From Armillaria gallica (taxonomy: Eukaryota > Basidiomycota > Agaricomycetes > Agaricales > Physalacriaceae), in the NCBI GenBank assembly GCA_037576215.1, contig JBANDB010000007.1:4247001-4311000 (forward strand): 64,000 bases of DNA. Direction: 5' to 3'. The notes beneath the pieces are model-generated. The model saw only the letters and a list, made by a program, of their open reading frames with translations. It had not been told where the DNA came from and searched no databases. Positions 12,371-23,853 of this stretch are shown here, in pieces (position 1 is the stretch's first letter; each line of letters starts with the position of its first letter). The translations under genes and the position numbers were made by a program.

Positions 12371-12639
12371 ACATTGAGGTCTGTGACATGCTTGATTTAC
12401 AGTCTTTACAAGTGTCCGAGGAAGGAGGAGGATGGTGTTGGTGTTGTGTTGTTACCGGCACAAGGTCCCAATCAGGAAACGGCCGGGTCCACAGCCCTGA
12501 CATGGCGAGCCATGTTGCTGTGGCCGCGAAGGCTCGTACCGTTTTGATCGCACGGTTGCGTACGTCTCGCGGAGTAGAGACACTTCGTGGGGTACATTGG
12601 TGAGGACAGAAGCGGAAGAAGATGAGAAGGGGTACAATA

Positions 12640-13287
12640 TCATTTTGAGTATGGACTAAATACAGGGAGACGCTGATAGATCCCGAAAACATTGTGGACA
12701 AATTTAGCAAACGAGCACCGAATATCAATGTTGTCTGTCTGAAGCAGGAGCCGTATCACATCGAAACCCGTGGGAGCGGCGCGTAAGGAAGACGAAAGAG
12801 AGCTGCACGCAATGCGGAAAATCTTATGAAAAAATTCACGCAAGTCGTGTGAACCCTCGCAATATAACAAAACATGAGCTTCATCCTCCACTTCCCAGCG
12901 ACAGTAACGACACAAGCCCTCATCCCGCGGAATGGAAGACCGACGACGCTCTGCCCATCTGAGAACCTCCACAGCAAGTGTGTGCGAGGACGTTAGTAAG
13001 CGGACCAACGCTTTTCGGTGTGCGGGGACTGGCACCAAGAGATACGAACTAAAGGCAGACACAACCGAATGACTGGCATGGTCGTTATGGAGATGTGCTG
13101 CATGAGGAGAACAATGATGCAAAAGCAGGGCCTTTGGAGGTGAGGCCATGAAGTCGTCGATGTCTTTCAAGCAGGAGCGTTCAACGGTCTCGATGAGATT
13201 ATCGATGTTTACAGGTAGCCAATGACGAGACACGTCAAGGTATATGGGGTGGTGGAGGCGGCCAGGAGCGTGAACGAGATCTGACAT
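12640..13287 (-). mobile_element. LINE-type (non-LTR) retrotransposon 3' fragment
   Basis: An open frame of 215 residues resembles the C-terminal tail of basidiomycete non-LTR retrotransposon polyproteins. It has a zinc-knuckle-like LCRYCRWEVEDEAHVLLYC (Cys-x2-Cys ... His-x4-Cys) after the reverse transcriptase/RNase H part, followed by a helical tail. The reverse transcriptase itself is absent, so this is a truncated copy inserted upstream of rps6 pseudogene 1. The family assignment rests on the Cys/His motif and its acidic context. Confidence 0.55.
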
Positions 13288-13403
13288 CCAAGATGATTTT
13301 CCATTAACAGCAAGGCTGATGTAGCCAATGCGTAGGAGAGGAAATGATCATTCGGCAATACGTTGGTAAAGACATAGGTGGAGACAGCGAGAAATACATC
13401 TTG

Positions 13404-13823
13404 CCAACATCATTGGTCTGGAGTAGAAGTTGTATACCGACGAAACAACGACAAAACCTGTGGGAGCGCGTGATAAGAATAATGAAAAGGGGGGGGACGC
13501 GATGCGGAAAACGTTGTGACAAAACTCAGATAGCAGCGCCTGCTACTGGTTAGGAACCATTGTAATATGAGAGGACATGAACTTATTCTCCACATCGCGA
13601 CGACAGTAACAGCACAGACATTATTTGACCACACGGGACCGACGGCGCTCAGGCTCCACTGACCCGAGGACGGTATAAGTGCCCCAACACTTTTCGGTGT
13701 GTGGCCACTGGTGCCAAGAGATATGAATGGAAATGAGTCACAAAAGCCGTTGACTTCAGTCTTCGGTGTCGTATCGCAATGAAAATTTCTGGGAACAGTG
13801 CAGAACAAAGGAATCGATATCAT
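13404..13823 (-). mobile_element. Second, more decayed LINE tail fragment
   Basis: The minus strand shows broken similarity to the LINE tail at 12640-13287, including ...LAPVATHRKVL versus LVPVPAHRKAL and a damaged Cys/His region. Frames are interrupted. It is probably a second insertion or a duplicated piece of the same element. Confidence 0.45.
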
Positions 13824-14069
13824 TCTGACAAGATGAGCAATAACGTTGAGGCGCAGACGTTACACGAGCGATGAGGTCAAGCCCTTACTGAATCTGAGAC
13901 AGGGTGAGACATATATACGCACGGACCATCGGACTGGCAGGCATACGAAGCAAGGAGATGGGGGCCACAACCGCAAAACCATAGCACGGAACACGAACAA
14001 TGGTGACAGGGAACGCAGATACCGAGCACTCTGTAGCCCAGATCACTGTTTGGGTGAAGAAACAGTGTG

Positions 14070-14400
14070 TCTGTAAGGGTGCACGGACCTATGACTGCAA
14101 CAAAACGCAGGTCTCAGAGACTGCGAGGAAGCAAGCGTGCGTTTCGTACTAAAACGGCACGCCTGTCGCAGCGTCAGAGCCTATGACTGCAAAGGAACGC
14201 AGGTCTCGGGGTGCTGCAAACAATCAGGCAGACGATTTAGCCAATGCGACATGCCTGGTGCAATACCAGAGCCTATGACTGCTACGGAACGCAGGCATCC
14301 AGGATCTGCGAAGAAAGAGAGACGCGATTTCATCACGAAATCGCGTGTCTGTCGCAGAACTGTAGCCTATGACTGCTCTGACTGCAACGAAGGTGATGGT
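14070..14400 (+). repeat. ~92-bp tandem repeat array with internal hairpins (about 4 units)
   Basis: The phrase CCTATGACTGC recurs at 14088, 14180, 14272 and 14366, giving a period of 92-94 bp, with GGAACGCAGG usually following. The middle of each unit differs in sequence but can fold back on itself. The third unit holds CGCGATTTC-ATCAC-GAAATCGCG (9-bp stem), the second CAGGCA...TGCCTG, and the first an imperfect GCGTGCGTTT...AAAACGGCACGC. No open frame follows the period. Confidence 0.75.
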
Positions 14401-14439
14401 GGTGGTAAGAAGACAAGAGTCGGATGTGTAAGTTGGTGA

Positions 14440-16377
14440 GAGGTTGCGGACCGGATAAACCCGGCCTTCCTTCGCTGACTTTCAATGTGTTCTTGCTTTT
14501 GGCTGGCATTCCGTTTCCTCAGCTCTCAACCAGATTCATGCAGTGTAACCAGAGGATGACCGGCGCAGAAGAAGCACATGTTCAAATATTGTTCAAAGGA
14601 GTGTCCTCTGTTCTGACGCTGTACGGCACTCGAGGTAATCTTCTGCGAACGCCGTTATTTTGATAACCATACAGTGCTTGTAGCCTCCCTTTCTACCCTG
14701 CAACCTGCAGAGGCGAGAAAAACCCATCTCGCCATCTTCAAACTTGGTCAGTCGTCGTTGATGTCTGAGTTCTGAGGACTTAATGATGCCCACCACGTGT
14801 TTCACGATTGCAGGAACCCAAGCTCGTCCTCTATTTCAATGGGCTAACCTCTCACCTAGCATATCGAAGGTGATGTCGCTTGAAATGAACGACTTCAAAA
14901 GAGGTCGACTATCCTGGAAACACCCCGGCATGCAAGGACTGTCCCCTCGTCGCTGGGACCAGTGTAGTGCCCTGCGCTTTGTACGGCTTCCATGAATCCC
15001 CATTTCATATGTCGGTCAGGTGTTTCTTGCTCCCCGATTCACTGTCGTCTGCTCTTTATCAGCAGCCTTAGCTAGCCAGAATGGATGTTAGCCCCCGTCG
15101 TCAAGGACTCGAACTCCCCTCTTTGCTTAACAGCATACAGCCTTCCCTTTGAGACTTGTTTCCTAGTTGTACATCTGGGATAAGACGAAGGAGCAAATTC
15201 TGCGGCTGTGGCACTTTTCCGGGTAAAGGTGAGTACAGATCCCTATAATCGTGTTTGACGCCTAAAAGCTAACAATTGATCCAGACACCGATGCTTAAGT
15301 ACTTGAAAGGCGGAAACAGTGGGACGACTACGTAACTAACTAGACCCCCGACTGATTAGTGTCTGCCTACCAATTAAATATGCTGTCAGCGCATACTACT
15401 GTTGCGGACATCGATGTGACGCTTCTGCAAGAAACGACAGCACCAGGATACCCTAGATTTTCACACATATCACGACCTTCCACTATGGAATAGAGCCATT
15501 CTCTTTGCCCGTGAAGACCGCAAACATCTCAGTGCCACCCTCAATACGATGGAGACGACATCGAATGTGGTATGTCGCATTTCGAATAGGGCCTTCGAAG
15601 TATGCGGCAACGAGATGAAAGTTTAACGAATACTGAGACTATTTTCACATTGATCTCCTAAACACGATGGCGTAACGTCCTCTTTTCTCTTCGTTTGTCT
15701 TCATCAAACCTTGTCCGCATAATAATGGAACTTTCTCAACGGTGAAGAATTCTTTCATCGTCTTTGTTTACATTGTAAATCCTAGACCTTGGTTTAGTAC
15801 TAAGCAGGAACACGATCTTAGATTCTTTGCGACGGCAAGATCTCCGGATGATTAGCTAGATTCTCTGGCATCTGTAGCTGGCTCACGTTACACAAAGCCA
15901 ACAACAGGAGGCAGATGTAGGTCCCAAGTTCCAGACCGAGCATGCTGCCAGTGTCACGGAAGCGAATTCTCTATTTTCGAGAGTAACACCCCGTCCTAAG
16001 CCTCTCAAGAAACTTCTCGCTGCATATGCATGGAGCCCCTCAACTTGACTTTGCTCGTGACCTCTTAAGTCGGCGAGTGTTGCCCCTAGTTGAGATCTAA
16101 CTGGGCGCTAATCAACAGTTTCTAGGTCCATCGACACGGACCCTGCCGGTGTATCTTCGAACTGCAGTTCCTTCATTGTATTGTTTCCGCTTTGTGCTAC
16201 GGAGCACCGAGTCATAACCTTGATCTCGGCAGCAACGCAGCGGCAGTCATTTTCGGATCGAAGCGGTTGTAATCCTGTGCATTCCCAAGCCGAAGTCGTG
16301 ATGCTGTAATACACGCATCCACCGCATGGCATATATATACAACCGTCCTCTGCCACTACACCTTCGTCGTCAAGTAT
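14440..16377 (+). repeat. NLR leader segment, copy 2 (R1 box at 14446-14464)
   Basis: Same layout as the leader before NLR1. The 19-nt box is GCGGACCGGATAAACCCGG. An intron-like GTGAGTACAG occurs near 15230, with the matching AG before ACACCGATGC near 15286. Frames are broken. The right end carries the GATGCTGTAA...CACGCATCCACCGCATGG phrase shared with the sequence just upstream of NLR1. No recognised gene. Confidence 0.55.
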
Positions 16378-19300
16378 ATGAACACTGAAATGGACAAACT
16401 GTGAGTCCCCTTCACGATTCTAAGATTTGTTTTTGCCCATAAATAATGGCAGATATCGCTTCCGTCGGATCAAAGGTACAGTCTGAGTCTACTTTCACAT
16501 TCGTGACCTTTTCGCTAAGCGCCAATATAACCTAGCTATCGAACTACACAACCTACCCTCAGAATGGGATGAACGGTCATATTATCTCAACATTTTTGCG
16601 GGAAAATACTTGAAAACCTGTGTGGAGAAAGCACCTGGGACAACCCCAACACCCAAGTGGACGATCGACATTGATCTGTAAGGAGACTAACATACTACTT
16701 GAGTCATGGCTCATGGCATATCCAGGAGTAACATCAACGGAGGCAAGACATTTGAAGTCGATGTATACTGCTGTGAGGGAGATCGAAGTCTTGGATTTTA
16801 TCAGGCATCGATCCGAGAGATTGTCATAGGCAAAGATAATAGTGAGTACCGATATCCTCCACTATTAGCATCTAAACCTTCTATGGCAGCTATCGACGTG
16901 AATATACAGAGCAAGTCTTCATGTCCCGGTCTTTCTTTGAAAATCTTCCGGGAGCCTGCCACCGAGATCAGACAACCGGCAGGTGAGGACCAAGACGTTG
17001 GCATCTCGACACTCAAGGGTCGCCGATGGAAGATATTCGGCTGTAGAAATCAACATACCTCAAACTTGCCGGGTCCGCAACTCCCTGCGACATCTGTAGA
17101 TGATGATTATGCAATTGCAAAAAAAGCCGTTGAGGAAACCTCAAAGCCTAAGGAGCCCTCTGAACAGGTCTCCAATTTGATCAATGGGGTTGGTACTGTG
17201 AAGAGCATGATTGATGCAGTCATGGACGTGAGCAGGTTCCTTGGGAACAATTTCTACGTTCTAATTGGGTAATTTCAGCTACATCCTGCCGCCTCAATAG
17301 CATGGGGCATCGTTTCCTCTGGTATTGATGTAAGGACTCCTTGTTGGAACAAGACGGCTAGCTGATCACTTTTTTTCGGATAGATCTTGAAGCAACAGAC
17401 AGAACTAGATAAATCGGTACTCCGACTGTACGAAGCTATGGTCTTGACTTACATGGCAGCGAGCGACGACCGTCTGCTGTGGAAGCAAAACAAGTTGGAG
17501 CCTATCTACAAATCACTGTTCCAGACCACAGCCGAGTGTGCGATGCTCATCAAGAGGTATATGGGAAAAAACTGCCTTAGTGCGTCCATCTTTTCTTTTC
17601 GAAAGGGTAGTATCTAAGACCGATGACAGAACATATCTTTTCACCGAGAGTGACGCAGAAAGTAGAAGAACTCATTGAAGATTTTGCGAAATTACGAGAG
17701 CAGCTGGATTCAGGTGTAGCAAAGGACACACTTCTCGTGATACTGGGTATCAGGGACAAAGTCGATATACTTAGTAGGTCTCTTTTGTCGACTCACAAAT
17801 GTATTCTAAATTCATTCTGAATAGCTATGAAGGCATTGCTTCAGGACATAAGGCCTAGAATGAAACTTGGTCCCAAATCAGAATGTATGCCCGGTACACG
17901 TGTCGAAACGATCAACACCTTGGTGTCGTGGATTGCGGAATGCGATGACCGCATCCTTTGGTGTAGCGGTCTTGCGGGGACGGGCAAAAGCTCACTTGCC
18001 GGCACCCTCCATAACCTTCTCTGCTTCCATATGGGCAGCCGCAGTCGCCTTGCTGCTTTTGTTCGTTACGACAGAACCTCATATTCAAATTCATCTGAAC
18101 TCATTCCATCCATTGCCCACTCTTTGGGCATGTTCGATAAGCGCATAGGTAACGCCATCGCTGAAGCACTGACCGCATCTGGTATAGCAGTTGAAATAGC
18201 ATCATCCCAATTACGCACCCAGTTTCGACTCCTCTTGCAGGAGCCATTGGAGACGATTCCAGAATTGCACGATGAAGGGCCTTTGGTTGTCATCATTGAT
18301 GGCCTTGATGAAAGCAGTGATCTGTCGAAAGATTTGCTGGAGGTGCTTGCGGATGGGTTTGGGCCGAAATTGCCATACATGCGCCTCATTGTCTCTAGTC
18401 GGCCCGAGGACAAGATTTCTCATGTTTTCAAGAACCACAAGCACGTTTACCACTTTCCTTTGGATACCTCCTCAAAGGAGATGAAACACGATCTACAGCA
18501 CTTCATCCAGACAAAGCTTGATAGCATCACAGACAAAAGTGCTTGGGAGAAGCACAATGAGCAAGAGATTGCCACTCAGCTAGCTGACCGGGCGAGCGGG
18601 CTGTTCATATGGGCAGCCACAGTATGTTCGTTCTTGTGCGATTTTCCCAGTCTTCCGAGGCTCAAGGCATTACTCGACACTACGATTCCAACAGATGCAA
18701 TGGATGCCCTGACAATACTATATCGAACCACGCTGGATACCGTCGTGTCAGAAGTATCAGGAGCGAAGGAGGATATCCGACGATGCATTCGTGCAGTATT
18801 AGGCGCCCTGATTGTTCGGAAAGGCAAGATGACGGTGCCTATGCTTCCTGAGCTTGTTCTGCAGCCAGGAGACCCTCGAGCGCAACTCATTGTTGCCAAA
18901 TTAGGAAGTGTAGCAGAAGAGAGATCCGACGGGAGCCTGGAGCTTATACACAAATCATTTGATGATTTTCTCCGGGATTATGGCAGATGCGGGGATGGAT
19001 GGTTCATAGATGTTAAGGAGCTTGAAAAGGAGCTTGCTCGACGGTGTGTGTTGTCCTTGACAACGTTCTTCAAAAATTGGACCCCGCCCTCTGCTCATCC
19101 TGGTTCTATGGACATCTGTCTAAGAGCGACAGTACTGGATCAATCCTACCATGCTGTACCGCCCCATATTCAAAGTTATGCTGTGAAGGTTCTACAGTGG
19201 CATCTCGACGCCTTCATTCAGCTTGGGATTGATACGTACCGTCCCTTGTTCGAGAGTCGTTACTTCTTGTTCTGGCTCGAAATACTCTATGCATTTGAAT

Positions 19301-20861
19301 CTCCGCTTCCGGTTGAAGCATTGTTTGAGGTGATTTCCGTGATCAACGTAAGCCGTTCATGCTCTATATCCTGAATAAAGATGGCCTCATTGCTACTTTT
19401 TCTAGGCTGAGGTTACAGATCAAAGCCTTCGCACATATATTTACCATGCCTTCACGTTCTGGGACCGTTTCACCCAATTTTCTGAAAAGTATCGTCGAGT
19501 CAACCCTGCATATGTGTACACCCATGCAATGTCCATCTCGCCTTCCAAAAACTTTATTTGCAGAGACTGGGGGCAAAGCAGTGGTGCCGATGCCCCTTTC
19601 AATAAGGAGCGCCTCCTAGCTCTTATACCTTGTACCAGGTTTACTGGTGAAAGTGGCAGTTGCTTTACTCTCGAATTGAATATGTTCAAAGGCTCTCGAC
19701 ATATTCAATCCGGGTTCATAGTCCGAAAGCACATGTCCGGGCTGAGAAAAATGCCATTCTACTCTGGAAGATCTGTCCTGTTCGATGTTGACACGGGGAG
19801 GATACTGGACCCATCACCTCTGCTTCCATGCTTCCCCGTTTTGCAATTTCCCTCCTCCTATAAGGCCTACGAATTTTTTGATGCTAGTGGTCAGATCATC
19901 AGGCTCACTGTGCGTTGGAAAACTTATCGCGGAGACGGCCCTGAGTACTCCTTGAATGGTACACAATATGAAATCATTGAAAGGCACAACAGCAACCCTC
20001 AAGACTCGGATGCCATGCTATCTAATGTTGACGATGACGACAATTGCAACCATAGAACTGACAACAGTAACACGGAGTCCACGTTCATCTCTATCGCTAA
20101 TACTCAGACCTCTCGCTGTGACAATTATCTGTTACCTACAATTGGAGGGTGGGATTGTCCCGTAGTTCAGTATGCGCATGGATTACTCGTCGTTGATAAG
20201 CGCTCAGGCTTGATGCTCAAAGTTGAGCCAGGCACTACTGGCTGCAGGAAATGGATGACCCTTAATGGAGGGGCAAATTGGGTCAATATGTTCGCTGTCA
20301 TGAAAGATGGATCTCGGTTACTAGGATTGACGGGAGCTGCAGGCAAAATATTGTTGCGAGAGTGGGAAACATCAACAGGTACTCTTTGCTGTGAACGCAT
20401 ATATGGCAGGTCATAGTCTTTTGTCATCCATGATAACGCTGACTACCGGGAATATAGATTGCCCTTATTTCCAGTATGGCCAAGGTCTTCCGAGTTGTTG
20501 CCAAGTGTCGCCTGACGGCTCAAAGGTCGCCGTCTCCCAGGGTTGGAGGTGCTACCAGACATACATATTGGGAATCACGTCTGAATCGAGTGAGGACATC
20601 ATGGACCTCATGAACACGAGAGACTTGGCGTGGTTTCCTGACAGCAAGCGAATTGCCTACATTCAAATTTGGCAATGTGAACATGGAATTTGTGATGAAT
20701 GTTGTGATCTTGTTGTTCAACGCCTTGCGGGCGGCCAGATTACTACGATTCACCGCTGGTACAATAATGCATATTGCAAGGTCTTGGTCACTCCCGACGG
20801 GTCCAGGCTGATTACTCAGGACGACAAGTCATTCAGGACATGGGATGTCTCGGATTTATAG
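16378..20861 (+). pseudogene. NLR2: NACHT STAND gene with one stop codon and one lost splice acceptor
   Basis: The ten-exon structure of NLR1 and NLR3 is conserved: 16378-16400, 16453-16475, 16536-16677, 16726-16841, 16890-17329, 17384-17579, 17630-17773, 17825-19347, 19406-20409 and ~20447-20861. The C2-like domain, linker, NACHT and propeller are all present. ATPase motifs are canonical: GLAGTGKSS for Walker A and IIDGLDES for Walker B. Two lesions are visible. A TAA at 17270-17272 replaces the codon after VLIG where NLR1 reads VLIEN. The acceptor of the last intron reads ACCGG near 20446 instead of the CAG of the other copies, and the next AG downstream leads to a stop. The long NACHT exon is undamaged, so inactivation looks recent. 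A truncated C2-only product ending at 17272 is possible. Confidence 0.82.
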
Positions 20862-21289
20862 TCTTCGTGTGTATTGTAGGATACATTTATGCTTCACTCG
20901 CGCTCCCTTAGCCGCCCGATTCCAAAACCACTCAGCACTAACCTTTTCAGAATCAGTACACAAACATTAAGAAACAAACAAACTGCACGAAGTTCAAAAG
21001 TTCAACTGAACGTTGTTGAACATTGCAACGTTGAGTGCTTACTGAAGGCGAGGGCTCGTTGTGTTTATGACCACTCTTATTCCTTGAACAAAGAAGAAAT
21101 GCAGGAGGTGTATTTCCAGTAAATATCTTGGACTTGGACGACGACGCGTGTAATAACTCATTACGAGGTATATGGATAACACACCCAGGATCGCAGCGCC
21201 AACTTCACTAGTGGTATGAAATCACTGGAGATTAAGCAGTGGTTGCTCTGCATAGGTGTGTAAGCACATGGAAACAAACGAGAAGGGGT
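20862..21289 (+). repeat. Segment between NLR2 and rps6 pseudogene 2
   Basis: This is non-coding spacer, probably including the NLR 3' untranslated region. It is similar to 43479-43890 and more weakly to 11430-11640 and 57926-58200, sharing CACTCGCGCTCCCTT.GCCGCC and GTTCAACTGAAC..CGTT. No gene is seen. Confidence 0.5.
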
Positions 21290-21822
21290 AGAAGACGAAC
21301 CTGCGGTGTGATACTTTAATGGCAGGGATCTTGACCGTCTTTACAGAGACGCGGTTGGCAATGATAGGCTTTGAGAGCGCTGAAAAGATGATTAGCCAAC
21401 GAGAAAGCTGAAGTATAAATAGAACATTCACTCGTACCCAGACTTCTGCTCCTTCTGGTACTCTAACTTTCTGCGCTTAACGGGGCAAAGGTGACGACGG
21501 CGCTGGAGACGAATGGAAGTAACAAGACGCTGGATCTTGAGAGCCTTTGTGTAGGGCTTCGTGTTCTCCTTCTTCCCGACGAACAAGCTATTTGCAAATA
21601 CCATCCTCCTTGGACAAGTTGAGCATGTTCGTTGTCCGTTTAGGAACGAGACACTTGGGGAGGGTCAGCCAGGGATTTCTGATTTCGCGTCAGTACAAGT
21701 AGAAAAGTGAAAGGAAAAGTGCACACACCAGCCTCTCCCTGCTTCACGATGGCCAAAGTCAACATAGCGTTATCCAGGCCCACTAAACATCCACGGACAG
21801 ACTTTTGCTTCTTCTCATCCTT
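21290..21822 (-). pseudogene. rps6: rps6 pseudogene, copy 2, cut off by a tRNA-like repeat
   Basis: On the minus strand EKKQKSVRGCLVGLDNAMLTLAIVKQGEAG is clear eS6 sequence. A retained intron follows, then EIPG with a frameshift, a NLSKEDG piece, and a C-terminal exon near 21360-21320. The upstream part of the gene (the KGYVFRITGG region seen in copies 1, 3 and 4) is missing. Its place is taken directly by the hairpin/tRNA-like repeat starting at about 21822, so this copy was broken by insertion or recombination with that repeat. Confidence 0.78.
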
Positions 21823-21905
21823 GGGAGGGCGCGCGCTCCGATCTCTCTGGCTGGGAGTTGAACCCAGCTTTCGCAGCGCGCGCTTCGCTGACATGCCAAC
21901 AGAGA
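21823..21905 (-). repeat. tRNA-like repeat copy T2 with half of its 3' hairpin
   Basis: The tRNA-like part is 21844-21905 on the minus strand. The ends TCTCTGT and CCAGAGA pair (6 of 7), the A-box-like stretch is TGGCATGTCAGCG, the B box is GGTTCAACTCC, and a CAGCG/CGCTG stem has a 7-nt loop AAGCGCG. In other copies an inverted repeat of about 18 bp follows; here only its proximal arm (21823-21840) is present, and eS6 pseudogene sequence follows directly. Confidence 0.6.
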
Positions 21906-22246
21906 GCTCGGATTACTTCCAGTGTCGCTGATTCCTTGTCGCCATGGTGGTTTGTTCAGGAAAATGATCCACGACTGCAAAGTACATGCCGCCTAGGGAG
22001 TTTGTAGTGTGAATCTTGAATCGATGACCTAAAGCCACAGTCAGCTTCATTTGAAGAAAACGTCACGTATTATTAGGCAGGCAAGGGCTCGAAAGGCTCT
22101 GAATGGAAGTAATATGCTTCGCATAGAAACATTGACAGCGGTAAGGTCAATGGCGGAAAGAACCACTGAGTGCTGCCTGAAATTACCGGGGTATTCGGTG
22201 CTCCGAAAATCACTGCGCAGAAGAGGGGTTGTCCAAAAAGCTTCAC

Positions 22247-22356
22247 AACACACGCCTTCCCGTGTTGAAGAGGACGTGTGTTACGATCCCTCTTGCAGGG
22301 AATTGAACCCAGCTACGGGAAGCGATGAAGCCGCTTCTCCGACATACCATCAGAGA
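22247..22356 (-). repeat. tRNA-like repeat copy T3 plus 3' hairpin
   Basis: The tRNA-like part is 22290-22356: A box TGGTATGTCGG, B box GGTTCAATTCC, and a middle stem GAAGCG/CGCTTC closing a 7-nt loop GCTTCAT. The flanking hairpin at 22247-22282 pairs ACACACG with CGTGTGT. Its partner in the other spacer copy is at 46466-46532. Confidence 0.6.
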
Positions 22357-22747
22357 GTTAATGGCCATCCAACAATGGACTAGATCACAGCTGACCTATG
22401 ATGTATGTAAAGGCACCGTCGAAGACGAGAGGGCGGGGCGTAAATTGAGGCTGGTAGGTTGGAAGCTTGCTGTTCTGATGCAGAGTGTCCAGGGTCAGAA
22501 CAGGCAGGAAAGGGGCTGAACGAGGAACGCAGAACGAAAAAAATAGGATACAGTGAGCTAGCTGAATGTGAAGCGAAAGGAGGAAGCCTACTCATTCAAA
22601 TTACATGGAAACACCTCTTGAGAAAATCAAACGTACGGGCCCGGAGCTAATTCTGCCTCATGTTCTTGCAAAAAATAACTAGACGAAAATGGGACGTCGA
22701 GCTGGAGATTAGAACGAAAGAAAGGATCGCCCTGGACAAAAACAATG

Positions 22748-22845
22748 CGCAACACACGCCCTCCCCTCTTAGGGAGGGCGCGCGCTGCGATCCCTCTTGC
22801 TGGGAGTCGAACCCAGCCTGCGAACGCGTCGCCGATATGAGCTGA
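22748..22845 (-). repeat. tRNA-like repeat copy T4 (5' truncated) plus strong 3' hairpin
   Basis: The B box GGTTCGACTCC and the end CAAGAGG are kept, but the 5' acceptor strand has lost about nine bases compared with T7. The adjacent inverted repeat (22748-22789) pairs the GCAACACACGCCCTCCC arm with GGGAGGGCGCGCGCTGC around a short loop. Confidence 0.6.
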
Positions 22846-23853
22846 CAGGATGAGGCTTCGCTGGCATTACATGACGTCGTTTATGTAAACGAACAGGCTT
22901 ATGAACGCTGCGCCCCGCGTCCAGGGTGTACAATACGGAAGAGCGATGGTGAGTCGAAAGACGGATGGAGAAGTCGTTAGTTGGAAGATAGTCGGTGAAG
23001 GTGGCTTGTTCAACAGCGGGGGTTCATTGATAGTGGAGAGAATCTTCGCAGAGATCTTGTCTAATATGGCGAAGTCGAACGTTATACGGGAATGCCATCG
23101 ATGCCAACTGATAGTCTTGCACGGGTGATGGAGGGAGGGAGGGAGAGAGCGATGTGAGTTGCGAATCATATCCAGAAGAGTTAGGCGTGCGCGAATGGCC
23201 GATTGCGCATGAGACTTGTACGTCGGCGAGGGAACATAGCGATAAGGAATAATGGCGATCTGACTCGGCGGAGCTTTTAGGGAACCCGCGATATGGGCAG
23301 GTTGCATGGGCCACTCTGGGTGTTGGTCGTTCCGGGAAAAGCGAATCCGATAGAGTTTGCGCTCTTCGCCCTAGATTATGACTGCAAGTCCTCCAAGAAG
23401 GAGTAGGCGCATGTTCTTTCGTTCCATGGACATCAGTCGCAGCTGTCGAGTCCAACTGCGAGGTTTCCATCAGCTCTGATTCCTCCTGCTTCTCCAGATC
23501 CTCCTCCTGCCCCCTAAAATACCATACGCGAATGCATGGGTCAATAGCAAGTTCATCAGGAAAAATCCACGAAGCTATGTATAAGTATTGCCTATATATA
23601 GCTTCCGTAGCTCCGTAGTCAAGTACCCCTTAACATAACATCCGTAGCACTCCTGCGAATGCTATGTAGCACTACATAGCACTTCGATAGTTTACATGTG
23701 AGAGCTACATAGCAGTACCATACCTATCTATAACAGTACTATATCTATACATACAGTTCAGTATTCACTCATACCCATAATAGTCGTCGAGATACACAAC
23801 GCCAAAATGCAGTTCAAATGTATATATTATGGTCATATAACTAATACTCAGTT

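Larger units (their letters stand above)
21950..23553. repeat. Duplicated inter-module spacer, copy A (left part)
   Basis: This matches about 46130-47690 along its length, including shared phrases GACAGGATGAGGCTTCGCTGG near 22846 and 47065 and CCAGGGTGT.CAAT near 22921 and 47142. It contains tRNA-like copies T3 and T4. Minus-strand frames between 22867 and 23470 are partly conserved with the other copy (for example VQDYQLAS), hinting at a decayed unknown gene. The Plavaka transposon interrupts it at 23553/23554, and it resumes at 29393. Confidence 0.7.

Noticed and set aside
14070..14400. CRISPR array
   Set aside because: The repeats are diverged, the borders are short, the cores are hairpins rather than spacers, and the host is a eukaryote.
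22867..23470. Minus-strand frames of about 147 residues as a gene
   Set aside because: The duplicate at 47.0-47.5 kb does not preserve one frame; only short peptides are shared, so it is reported as decayed spacer.
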